From: a bacterium
Lineage (GTDB): Bacteria > Hydrothermota > UBA3072 > B12-G15
NCBI GenBank assembly: GCA_003646055.1
Contig: QNDZ01000075.1
Span: forward strand, 1 to 7,997
Direction of reading: 5' to 3'
DNA: 7,997 nucleotides
Shown here: positions 1 through 6,341 of the stretch, in pieces
How the letters are laid out: every line of letters starts with the position of its first letter
How positions within the stretch are numbered: position 1 is the first letter of the stretch
Notes under the pieces: model-generated
The model's input: only the letters and a program-made list of their open reading frames with translations
Told to the model about the DNA's origin: nothing
Database searches by the model: none
Made by a program: the position numbers and the translations under genes

Positions 1-34
1 AAAAATTAAGTCAATCAATTTTTCAAATAAATTC

Positions 35-63
35 TTGACAAACCCTTAAAATTTCTGTAAAAT
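35..63 (+). promoter_or_regulatory. Housekeeping sigma-70-type promoter for the seven-gene operon
   Basis: A perfect -35 box TTGACA lies at 35-40 and a -10 box TAAAAT (5 of 6 match to TATAAT) at 58-63, separated by the ideal 17 nt. Positions 1-34 are very AT-rich with A and T runs and could act as an UP element. Transcription would be expected to start near 70, leaving a leader of about 18 nt that holds little more than the ribosome binding site (AGGAGG, 78-83) of the first gene. No other convincing promoter of this class was seen downstream, and the following genes are almost contiguous, so this probably drives the whole unit. The boxes are seen directly; activity is inferred. Confidence 0.8.
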
Positions 64-87
64 TCCAGTAGAAAAAAAGGAGGAGAT

Positions 88-660
88 ATGAAAGGAAAAA
101 TCCTGATAGTTTCTTTGATTGTTTTACTTGGTTTTGCTTTTGGGTGTGATTTTGTTAGAGAGGCCCAGACCCAGATTCATACACCTGAAGTATTTATATT
201 GGCCACGAATCCAGGTGGCTTCATAGTTCTCTACGACTCAACATATCAAGACACGGCTGGAAATTGGATAACGATTCCAGTGTTTTATGTTGATGTAATT
301 ATTGATTCCGTGACATTCGTATCCTGGAACGGTGTTGATGCAGTCATAAACGGCTTTAAGGTAAAATTTTACATCCCTGATGAGGATACAGGGAAACTTG
401 TTTATACAAGCCACATTTATGGTTTGCGGAGGTACATATTCTCCTCTGGTGAATCGGATACTGTTAAAAACACCATTTACAATATCCCCATCGTTACAGA
501 GGACGGGATTGATTCCCTCTTTGATGGCCCAGTCTCTCCTGACCCTCACACAACCATGAGGATGAGGGTGATCTTCTTTGGCGAGGATGCATATGGATAT
601 AATGAAGATTTTGAAGTCTATAATGACTATGTTTTGATAGATATTTCAACTTTAGAATAA
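88..660 (+). CDS. Predicted lipoprotein of unknown function
   Basis: This 190-residue protein has a classic lipoprotein signal: basic start (MKGK), a hydrophobic stretch at about residues 5-18, and a lipobox ending in F-G-C with the lipidated cysteine at residue 20. Asp21 follows the cysteine; in Enterobacteria Asp at that place favours retention in the inner membrane, but whether this applies here is unknown. The mature part (21-190) is rich in Tyr, Ile, Val, Asp and Gly, has no further Cys, and looks like a β-rich extracytoplasmic domain. I do not recognise a family. The start is supported by AGGAGG at 78-83 and the promoter just upstream. It is the first gene of the operon and ends 2 nt before the aminotransferase. 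A role at the cell envelope fits the SppA, sigma/anti-sigma and PDZ genes downstream, but that is inference. Confidence 0.85.
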   Translation: MKGKILIVSLIVLLGFAFGCDFVREAQTQIHTPEVFILATNPGGFIVLYDSTYQDTAGNWITIPVFYVDVIIDSVTFVSWNGVDAVINGFKVKFYIPDEDTGKLVYTSHIYGLRRYIFSSGESDTVKNTIYNIPIVTEDGIDSLFDGPVSPDPHTTMRMRVIFFGEDAYGYNEDFEVYNDYVLIDISTLE

Positions 661-662
661 AA

Positions 663-1751
663 ATGGAACTTGCCAGAAAGCCTGTTCTTGGAATAAAGCC
701 CTATATCCCTGGCAAACCTATTGAAGAGGTAAAAAGGGAACTGGGGATTGAAGGGGATATAATTAAACTTGCCTCCAATGAGAACCCACTGGGTCCCTCA
801 CCAAGGGCAATTGATGCAGTAAAAAGGATGCTCAACTCCCTCCACCTTTATCCAGATGACGCATCATTCTATCTGAAGAACAAACTATCAGAACATCTCA
901 ACATTCCAGTTGATTATATCATCACGGGGAATGGCTCTGTTGAACTGATACATCTTGTTGCAAAGGCATGCATCAACCCTGGTGAAAAGGTTGTTTTGAG
1001 TAAACCTACATTCATCATGGGAAAGATAGAAAGCCAGATTTTTGAAGCAGAACTCGTTGAACTCCCTGTGAAAGGCAATAGACATGATATTGATGCCATA
1101 ATTGATGCCCTTGATGACAAAACAAAACTCCTTTACATTGACAATCCCAACAATCCACTTGGTTCAATGATAACAGCAGAGGAACTTGACCGTGTGGTGA
1201 AGTCACTCCCTGAAAATACCTTGCTGGTTGTAGACGAGGCCTACAGGGAATACATTACAAGGGAGGACTTTCCTGATACGATTGATTATGTGAGAAAGGG
1301 GCTGAATGTTGTTGTTCTACGAACATTCTCCAAGATTTATGGGCTTGCTGGTTTAAGGATTGGTTATGGAATAGCAAGGCCTGAAATCATAAATATTCTC
1401 CTCCGTGTCCGTCTTCCCTTCAATGTGAACAGCATAGCGCAGAAGGCGGCCATTGCAGCACTTGATGACACTGAACATGTTGAAAGATCAAGGAAACTTG
1501 TTGAAGAGGGTAAGAGATTTCTCTACAAAGAGTTTGAAAAAATGGGTATAAACTACATACCCTCTGAAGCGAATTTTGTTACCATAAAACTTGAAATGGA
1601 TGCAAAGGAAATTAATTCAAAATTGATGAAGAAGGGGATTATTGCAAGGCCATTGAACCCATATGGTCTGAAAAACTATTTAAGGATTACTATAGGGACC
1701 CTTGAAGAGAATGTAAAATTTATTGATGCACTTAAAGAGATAATCACCTAA
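663..1751 (+). CDS. hisC: Histidinol-phosphate aminotransferase (class I/II aminotransferase fold)
   Basis: The 362-residue product has the usual length and motifs of HisC, the PLP enzyme that transfers an amino group from glutamate to imidazole-acetol phosphate in histidine synthesis. Visible are the N-terminal signature with PGKP (17-19 region), ASNENPLG (37-44), the G-N-G-S cofactor-phosphate region (89-92), NPNNPLG (161-167, N164 expected against the PLP ring), DEAY (191-194), the Schiff-base lysine K224 in TFSKIYGLAGLR, and the carboxylate-binding arginine R341 in LRITIGT. No Shine-Dalgarno is visible before the ATG; it lies 2 nt after the previous stop, so translation is probably coupled. 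No other histidine gene is in the window, so related substrates (aromatic amino acids, cobalamin-type homologues) cannot be excluded. Function at the family level is secure; the exact substrate is less so. Confidence 0.9.
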   Translation: MELARKPVLGIKPYIPGKPIEEVKRELGIEGDIIKLASNENPLGPSPRAIDAVKRMLNSLHLYPDDASFYLKNKLSEHLNIPVDYIITGNGSVELIHLVAKACINPGEKVVLSKPTFIMGKIESQIFEAELVELPVKGNRHDIDAIIDALDDKTKLLYIDNPNNPLGSMITAEELDRVVKSLPENTLLVVDEAYREYITREDFPDTIDYVRKGLNVVVLRTFSKIYGLAGLRIGYGIARPEIINILLRVRLPFNVNSIAQKAAIAALDDTEHVERSRKLVEEGKRFLYKEFEKMGINYIPSEANFVTIKLEMDAKEINSKLMKKGIIARPLNPYGLKNYLRITIGTLEENVKFIDALKEIIT

Positions 1752-1764
1752 CCCGGGAGGTCGA

Positions 1765-2109
1765 ATGGAAAAGGTCAAGAGGGAAAGATGCCCTGTTTGT
1801 GGTGGGCTTAAAATGGTGAACAACTTTGTGAAATATGAAGATGGAACCATAAGGGTGTATGTTGAATGTGCACATTGTGGTAGTTTTGTTGCAAGATATA
1901 CCCTGCAGAGATACACTTCAAACAAACCTTATGAGTCCCTTCTCCATTTCTTCAGGAAACCTGTGGATAGTGGAAGGAGTGTTCTAAAAAACATAGAGGC
2001 CTTTACTGAAGAAATTGAGAAGGAGTTTAAAGAAGTGAAAGAACGGATAAAGGAAAAAGAGGAAAATCAAAAGATTGAAGAAATTATATGTGGAATTGAG
2101 GACAATTAG
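1765..2109 (+). CDS. Small zinc-ribbon protein with C-terminal coiled coil
   Basis: This 114-residue protein begins with a treble/zinc-ribbon-like module: C9-P-V-C12-G-G and C35-A-H-C38-G, spaced by 22 residues of β-type sequence, which would bind one zinc ion. Residues of about 74-107 are strongly charged (Glu/Lys-rich) and predicted to form a helix or coiled coil. There is no signal peptide or membrane segment, so it should be cytoplasmic. The ATG has a good ribosome binding site (GGGAGG, 1755-1760). It sits 13 nt after hisC; its TAG stop overlaps the Shine-Dalgarno of sppA, and the two genes are in the same reading frame only three codons apart, so coupling is likely. I cannot name a family. 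A nucleic-acid or protein-binding adaptor is possible, but no function can be assigned. Confidence 0.85.
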   Translation: MEKVKRERCPVCGGLKMVNNFVKYEDGTIRVYVECAHCGSFVARYTLQRYTSNKPYESLLHFFRKPVDSGRSVLKNIEAFTEEIEKEFKEVKERIKEKEENQKIEEIICGIEDN

Positions 2110-2118
2110 GAGGTAAAC

Positions 2119-4338
2119 ATGATAGGTCTTTTTTTATCCCTTGTTCTGCTCTCCCCATCAAACATTGAGAGGTCATTGTCACTACTTGAGAACCCTGCTG
2201 GGCTTGGTATTCATCATGGATATGAATTCACCTATGTATATCCTGATAATTATTATCTTCTCTCCTATGGTAAATCAGGTTTTGGTGTTCGTTATAAAGG
2301 GGATACAATCCATTTTATAACAGGTTCAACCATCTTCTCGTTCAAAGACAGGTTTTCCACGGGGCTCGGGTATGATGGTGAAATGGAAAGGTATCTTATA
2401 GGAATGACAATAAGACCCATTTATGGTGTTTCCATTGGAATAACAGGTTTCCTCAGGTCATTCTCGGACATCTATACACACATCGGAATAAGCCTCCAGC
2501 CACCAAATTCAGATAGAATAACAATAACAGGTAGATATGACCTTGAGGTCCTCCCCGACCTTATTGGTAAAAAATCATTTGTTGAGATTTATGGCGAACC
2601 CATAGATGGTCTGGGAATGAGGATTGGTTATCAGTTCCAGGAAAACAGGGTCTTTGGAGGATTGATTCTATCACTGGCAAATTTAAGAGGAAGATATACT
2701 GGCACTTACTCAAACAATATTGAGTCTTACAATGCAATGATTACAGCATCACTCACTCTATTCCCATCACTCCTGAGAAAATATAGAACCCGTGTTGTGG
2801 TTGAGATTGAAGGCAAATATCCTGAAGTACCAACAAAAAGATTCTTCGGAAGGGGCAAATGTTTCCTTGACCTGTTACAACTACTGAAAGATATAAGGGA
2901 CACAAAGTATGTAAAAACAGTGCTCTTTGTGATAAAAAATAACGACCTTGGTGCTGCTCAGGCGGAAGAGGTGGGTAAAATAATTAGAGATATAAGCAAA
3001 GGGAAAAAGACCTTTGCCTATGCAGATGAACTTACACTCAAAAACCTCTTTATTGCCAGTGCCTGTGATTCTGTAATAATACCACCTTCAGGTGGTCTCT
3101 CCCTTCCAGGTGTGGTTGTTATAAAAAGTTACCTGAAAAGCATGCTTGACAGGATCGGAGTTGAGGCAGAGTTTGCAAGGATAGGAAAATACAAGAGTGC
3201 AGTTGAACCGCTGATTTCAGACACCATGAGCGTTGCTGACAGGGAACAATTGAACGCATACATAAAGACCATTGTTGATGTCATGATAAATGGGATTGCA
3301 TCATCAAGAGGCATATCACCATCAGAACTTGCAGGGTTGGTTGACACAGTGGGATACTTTACACCAGAGGAAGCAGTCAGGTATAATCTTGTAGATACAC
3401 TAATGTATCTGGATGACCTTAAAGAACACCTAAAGATAAAAAAAGAGGCAAGGATACTGCATGGGGAGACAGTACCACGTGCACTCGTCAGGGGTTTTAA
3501 GCCAAACATTGCAGTTGTTGTTGCTGAAGGCAGTATAGTTAATGGAAAGAGTTCTGAACCCCTCCTTCCCATTCCTATAATCGGTGGAAGGACAGTGGGT
3601 TCTGAAACATTCGTATCCACAATAAAAAGAGTCATGAAGAATCCATCAATAAAGGCAGTGGTGATACGAGTAAATTCACCAGGTGGTGATGCCCTTGCCT
3701 CTGATATTATGTGGAACTCTATAAAAAAACTCTCTGAGAAAAAGCCTGTTGTCATCTCAATGGGTGATGTTGCTGCATCTGGAGGTTACTACATCTCTGC
3801 TGGTGGACAGAAGATTTTCGCTGACAAAACCACACTCACGGGTTCCATTGGTATATTTGGAGGAAAGTTTGTAATGGAGAAACTTTATAAAAAGATAGGG
3901 ATAAGCCACGAGGCAGTGAAATGGGGGAAGCATGCAGATGCCTTTGCTGACTACAGAAAATTTGACCAGTTTGAGAAAAACAGGCTTGAAAGGGTTATAA
4001 GGTATGGATACGAACTTTTCCTTGACAGGGTTGCTGAAGGAAGGAAGATGGATAAAGACTCCATTGATTCCATTGGAAGGGGTCATATCTGGAGCGGTGC
4101 AGATGGAGTGAAGATTGGCATTGTTGACCAGAATGGGGGCCTGCTTGATGCCATTGAAGAGGCAAAGAAAATGGCCGGCATCAAGGGAAAGGTGGGAATT
4201 ACACTATATCCACATCCTTCCTCTTTCCTTGAAACCCTGCTTGGAGGTGATGAAAACACCCTTGTGGATATTCCCATACTGAAACTCCTTGATAGCCCAT
4301 TCCTTTACCTTGAACCTGTGATTGTGAGACTAAAATAA
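2119..4338 (+). CDS. sppA: SppA-type peptidase fused to an N-terminal outer-membrane-barrel-like domain
   Basis: The 739-residue product has two parts. Residues of about 225-739 are a tandem, 67K-type SppA (family S49), which degrades cleaved signal peptides or other envelope peptides with a Ser/Lys dyad. The N-terminal repeat carries the expected base K359 in GKYKSAVEP; the C-terminal repeat carries S554 in GDVAASGGYY, with VNSPGG (518-523) and TGSIGIF (574-580) also conserved, so it should be active. Residues of about 1-225 do not belong to SppA: a short hydrophobic start, then ENPAGLG (24-30), a signature of PorV/UPF0164-like outer-membrane proteins, then many alternating aromatic/glycine β-strand segments. 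The usual single membrane anchor of SppA is not seen. AGGAGGT at 2108-2114 and an in-frame TAG at 2107 fix the start. The peptidase call is firm; the barrel and the outer-membrane location are inferred from sequence pattern. Confidence 0.9.
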   Translation: MIGLFLSLVLLSPSNIERSLSLLENPAGLGIHHGYEFTYVYPDNYYLLSYGKSGFGVRYKGDTIHFITGSTIFSFKDRFSTGLGYDGEMERYLIGMTIRPIYGVSIGITGFLRSFSDIYTHIGISLQPPNSDRITITGRYDLEVLPDLIGKKSFVEIYGEPIDGLGMRIGYQFQENRVFGGLILSLANLRGRYTGTYSNNIESYNAMITASLTLFPSLLRKYRTRVVVEIEGKYPEVPTKRFFGRGKCFLDLLQLLKDIRDTKYVKTVLFVIKNNDLGAAQAEEVGKIIRDISKGKKTFAYADELTLKNLFIASACDSVIIPPSGGLSLPGVVVIKSYLKSMLDRIGVEAEFARIGKYKSAVEPLISDTMSVADREQLNAYIKTIVDVMINGIASSRGISPSELAGLVDTVGYFTPEEAVRYNLVDTLMYLDDLKEHLKIKKEARILHGETVPRALVRGFKPNIAVVVAEGSIVNGKSSEPLLPIPIIGGRTVGSETFVSTIKRVMKNPSIKAVVIRVNSPGGDALASDIMWNSIKKLSEKKPVVISMGDVAASGGYYISAGGQKIFADKTTLTGSIGIFGGKFVMEKLYKKIGISHEAVKWGKHADAFADYRKFDQFEKNRLERVIRYGYELFLDRVAEGRKMDKDSIDSIGRGHIWSGADGVKIGIVDQNGGLLDAIEEAKKMAGIKGKVGITLYPHPSSFLETLLGGDENTLVDIPILKLLDSPFLYLEPVIVRLK

Positions 4339-4341
4339 CCT

Positions 4342-4370
4342 GGAACTTTTCAGCCCCCTGAAATGTCTTC
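4342..4370 (+). promoter_or_regulatory. Candidate ECF-sigma autoregulatory promoter
   Basis: GGAACTT at 4342-4348 is identical to the classic -35 box of RpoE-type ECF promoters. After 16 nt (4349-4364) comes GTCTTC (4365-4370), resembling the -10 box (GTCTAA-type). It lies between sppA and the sigma gene, exactly where an autoregulated ECF promoter would be expected. Transcription would begin at about 4375-4378, downstream of the first possible ATG (4363). This implies translation of the promoter's own transcript from ATG 4375 or 4381, possibly leaderless. A similar GGAACTT at 665-671 has no matching -10 box, which shows the -35 alone is weak evidence. Confidence 0.5.
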
Positions 4371-4842
4371 TAATATGAAAATGGATGAATGGGAAGACAT
4401 CTATAATGCGGAGGCTGAATTTTTATACAGGTTTATATATGGAATGGTCCAGGACAGGAATGAAGCTGATGACATTCTGCAGGAGACTTTTTACAGGGCC
4501 ATAAAACATGGGAAGAAAGGGGTTAAAAACATACGTGCCTATCTTATGCGTATATCAAGAAATATCATATATGACAAATGGAGGAGAAGAAAGAGAGAGG
4601 AAGGCAAGGCCATCCAGATTGAGGAAAGGGACACAATGGCTGAGGAAAGAATAGAGATTGAAAGGGCAATTCAGAAACTCTCACCTGAATACAGGGAGGT
4701 TTTTATCCTCAGAGAGATGAATGGATTGAATTATGAAGAAATCTCACAGTCATTGAATATCCCTATCGGGACCGTGAAGTCCAGACTCAACAGGGCAAGG
4801 CTTGAATTAAGAGAAACCCTGAGGAGGAAACTTGAACTGTAA
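4363..4842 (+). CDS. ECF-family RNA polymerase sigma factor (RpoE-like)
   Basis: This 159-residue protein has the two-domain layout of group 4 sigma factors. Region 2 spans about 14-80, with the core-binding motif ADDILQETFYRA (35-46) and the basic RNIIYDKWRRRKR segment (66-78) that contacts the -10 element. Region 4 spans about 100-157, with LSPEYREVF and a helix-turn-helix (about 122-148, YEEIS..L.IPIGTVKSRL) that reads the -35 element. It has no extra C-terminal domain. The next gene is a ZAS-type anti-sigma factor overlapping by 11 nt, the usual arrangement. The start is uncertain: ATG 4363 has no Shine-Dalgarno, and the in-frame ATG codons at 4375 and 4381 would also keep all of region 2; the candidate promoter across this site favours one of these later starts for at least some transcripts. 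Confidence 0.93.
   Translation: MSSNMKMDEWEDIYNAEAEFLYRFIYGMVQDRNEADDILQETFYRAIKHGKKGVKNIRAYLMRISRNIIYDKWRRRKREEGKAIQIEERDTMAEERIEIERAIQKLSPEYREVFILREMNGLNYEEISQSLNIPIGTVKSRLNRARLELRETLRRKLEL
4822..4827 (+). promoter_or_regulatory. Ribosome binding site selecting a TTG start for the anti-sigma factor
   Basis: AGGAGG lies inside the last codons of the sigma gene, 4 nt before TTG at 4832. That is the same 4-nt spacing seen for the lipoprotein and zinc-ribbon genes of this operon, so it supports TTG as the true start. The first encoded residues after it (N-C-K-D) include a cysteine expected in the zinc-binding anti-sigma domain. Confidence 0.75.
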
Positions 4843-5275
4843 AGATGTAAAGAAGTACCTTTCAGATTACATTGATGGACTCCTCCCTTCTGAAATGAAG
4901 GAGGAATTTGAGTCCCATTTAAACCAGTGTTCTGAATGTAGGTCCCTTGTTGAAGATGTTAAGGCCATCCAGAAAGAGACGTTAAGAATAAAGATACCAC
5001 AGTTAAATCCATATATGTTCCAGAGGATTAAGCACAGGGTTGAAAGTGAAACACAACCATCGCCATTCAGGGTGCTTTACAGGGTTGCAATGGGCATGTC
5101 CTTCATACTTATTGCAATTGCACTATCCCTCTACTTCTTCAAGCCCTCCTACAGGATTGCTGGAAGGTCAAAAGACCTCTACATCATCAAGGAGGAAAAG
5201 AGTGGATATCAGTTCCCTGTTTATACATCGGAGGGGAATTATGTTCTAACATCCTACCAGGGAGGGACCTTCTAA
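4832..5275 (+). CDS. Membrane-anchored ZAS-type anti-sigma factor
   Basis: This 147-residue protein starts with a zinc-containing anti-sigma (ZAS, 'putative zinc-finger') domain: C3, then H29-x3-C33-x2-C36 in HLNQCSEC, the typical ligand pattern. Residues of about 85-103 form one membrane segment (FILIAIALSLYFF core), placing the N-terminal domain in the cytoplasm, where it would hold the sigma factor, and a short tail of about 44 residues (104-147) outside. The tail is rich in Tyr, Ser and Gly and ends in GGTF with a free C-terminal Phe. The gene uses TTG and overlaps the sigma gene by 11 nt, so the two products are likely made in matched amounts. In known systems release of sigma needs regulated proteolysis or a conformational signal; which applies here is not visible. 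Confidence 0.9.
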   Translation: MNCKDVKKYLSDYIDGLLPSEMKEEFESHLNQCSECRSLVEDVKAIQKETLRIKIPQLNPYMFQRIKHRVESETQPSPFRVLYRVAMGMSFILIAIALSLYFFKPSYRIAGRSKDLYIIKEEKSGYQFPVYTSEGNYVLTSYQGGTF

Positions 5276-5277
5276 AC

Positions 5278-6249
5278 ATGCTTTTGCTAATATTTTGTTC
5301 TCTGCTGACTACACTTGACAAAAATGTGAGGGTCTTAACCCAGAGGATATCAAAGTATGTTGTAATGGTTGTTTCTGATGAAGGAAACGCAACTGGTACT
5401 ATAATTGATAGAAATACTGTTGTTACCGCTGGTATGTTCCCTGATAAATTACCAGTAACCTTGATAACTTATGATGATAACACTATAGAGGGTGTTGTAG
5501 CAGGTGTTGACGAATTCTCAGGAATTGTGGTAATAAAAACAACCGAGTCATTCAATCCACCTGCTGGAATAAAAAATCCTATTACTGGCCAACTTGCTAT
5601 TGTTTATGGAAATTCATTGGGGACACTTGGTCCAGTTGGTCTGGGAATAATCCATAAAGATAAGGACATCTACAAGATTATAGTACCACTTAACCCCGGG
5701 AACAATGGAAGCGGTGTTTTTGATATGAATGGTAGACTGATTGGAATAATTGGTGGGGTGATGAGTCCAATGTCTATCAGGGAACTGGTGTCTCTTCCAA
5801 AGGATTTAAGTCTATTTTATTCTGGAAACATTGGTATTGTAATACCCTACTATCACATCAAGGTTATTGCTGGAATCATATCAAAAAAAGGCTCAATTAG
5901 AAGAGCCTGGCTTGGCGTCTCTTTGTATGAGAGAAACGGAAAAGTCTATATACGGGATGTTGTGCGAGGTTCTCCTGCAGAAAAGGGCGGTCTCAAGAAA
6001 AACGACATCATTTTATACATTGATAGAAAAAAAATAACAAGCATGGAAGATGTTGCATCATATATAAAAAGTAAAAAAAGAGGTGATCGTATAAAAATAA
6101 TTGTAAAAAGAAAAATGAGGAAAATTCCCCTCAACATAACACTCGGACAGGCGGCACCTCCTCTTAAATACAGGAACCTCCATATCAAAGGACCCGAGAC
6201 TGGTTCTCTGAAGCCGCAGGGAAGTCCTCCACAAGGTGGTGGTAAATGA
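5278..6249 (+). CDS. HtrA/DegS-like PDZ protein, apparently catalytically dead (pseudoprotease)
   Basis: The 323-residue product has a trypsin-like HtrA domain (about 18-195), a PDZ domain (about 207-285, WLGVSL, SPAEKGGLKKNDIILYID), and a Pro/Gly-rich tail (about 291-323). Motif-by-motif comparison with HtrA shows all three catalytic residues replaced: TNAHV-type motif reads TAGMF (His to Met53), the D-L-A-V-I-K-type motif reads SGIVVIK (Asp to Gly82), and PGNSGGP reads PGNNGSG (Ser to Asn143). The frame is intact, so this is not simple decay. A short hydrophobic start (residues 1-11) suggests export or N-terminal anchoring in the envelope. It follows the anti-sigma gene by 2 nt; GGAGG at 5261-5265 is rather far (12 nt) from the ATG. 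A role as a sensor or scaffold acting on the anti-sigma factor is inferred; residual activity through another residue cannot be ruled out. Confidence 0.88.
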   Translation: MLLLIFCSLLTTLDKNVRVLTQRISKYVVMVVSDEGNATGTIIDRNTVVTAGMFPDKLPVTLITYDDNTIEGVVAGVDEFSGIVVIKTTESFNPPAGIKNPITGQLAIVYGNSLGTLGPVGLGIIHKDKDIYKIIVPLNPGNNGSGVFDMNGRLIGIIGGVMSPMSIRELVSLPKDLSLFYSGNIGIVIPYYHIKVIAGIISKKGSIRRAWLGVSLYERNGKVYIRDVVRGSPAEKGGLKKNDIILYIDRKKITSMEDVASYIKSKKRGDRIKIIVKRKMRKIPLNITLGQAAPPLKYRNLHIKGPETGSLKPQGSPPQGGGK

Positions 6250-6304
6250 ACTTCAATGTTCAACCATCAAAAAGGAGGTGATTCAGAGGCTGACTTCTGG
6301 CCTT
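6250..6304 (+). other. 3' untranslated segment with orphan extended Shine-Dalgarno
   Basis: The segment between the PDZ gene and the terminator holds AAAAAGGAGGTGAT at 6269-6282, a perfect or near-perfect complement to the usual 3' end of 16S rRNA (…ATCACCTCCTTT). No ATG follows at proper spacing. An 11-codon frame (ATG 6246 to TGA 6281) overlaps the preceding stop as ATGA and ends inside the Shine-Dalgarno; I do not support it as a gene. A short complementary pair AGGC/GCCT (6287-6290 with 6300-6303) could form a weak hairpin. Confidence 0.45.
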
Positions 6305-6341
6305 AAGCCCCTGTCTTCGCCCTCCGGACAGGGGCTTTTTT
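6305..6341 (+). terminator. Rho-independent terminator of the plus-strand operon
   Basis: An 11-bp perfect stem (6305-6315 AAGCCCCTGTC with 6327-6337) closes an 11-nt loop and is followed by six T (6336-6341, the first two being part of the stem). It lies 55 nt after the PDZ gene. The T-run overlaps the stop codon of the convergent M19 peptidase gene. On the minus strand the same hairpin would form but lacks a T-tract (reads TTAAGG), so it is a one-way terminator or only weakly two-way. Confidence 0.93.

Noticed and set aside
665..693. Second GGAACTT as a possible ECF promoter at the start of hisC
   Set aside because: At 15-17 nt downstream the sequence is TTGGAA-like with no GTC or TCTAA-type -10 box.
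3129..3755. Minus-strand open frame of 208 codons
   Set aside because: It lies wholly inside sppA, antisense to conserved SppA motifs, and its translation is Ser/Thr/Ile-rich with no domain; it is a shadow of the real gene.
5278..6249. Possibility that the PDZ gene is a pseudogene
   Set aside because: The frame is intact through both domains, the fold motifs are preserved around the changed residues, and the gene is tightly placed in an operon; selective loss of exactly the catalytic residues fits a functional pseudoprotease better than decay.
6212..6282. Resemblance of the minus strand to a 16S rRNA 3' end (CTGCGGCT and GAATCACCTCCTTT)
   Set aside because: The two short matches are in the wrong order and over 50 nt apart, and no other rRNA sequence surrounds them, so this is not an rRNA gene or fragment.
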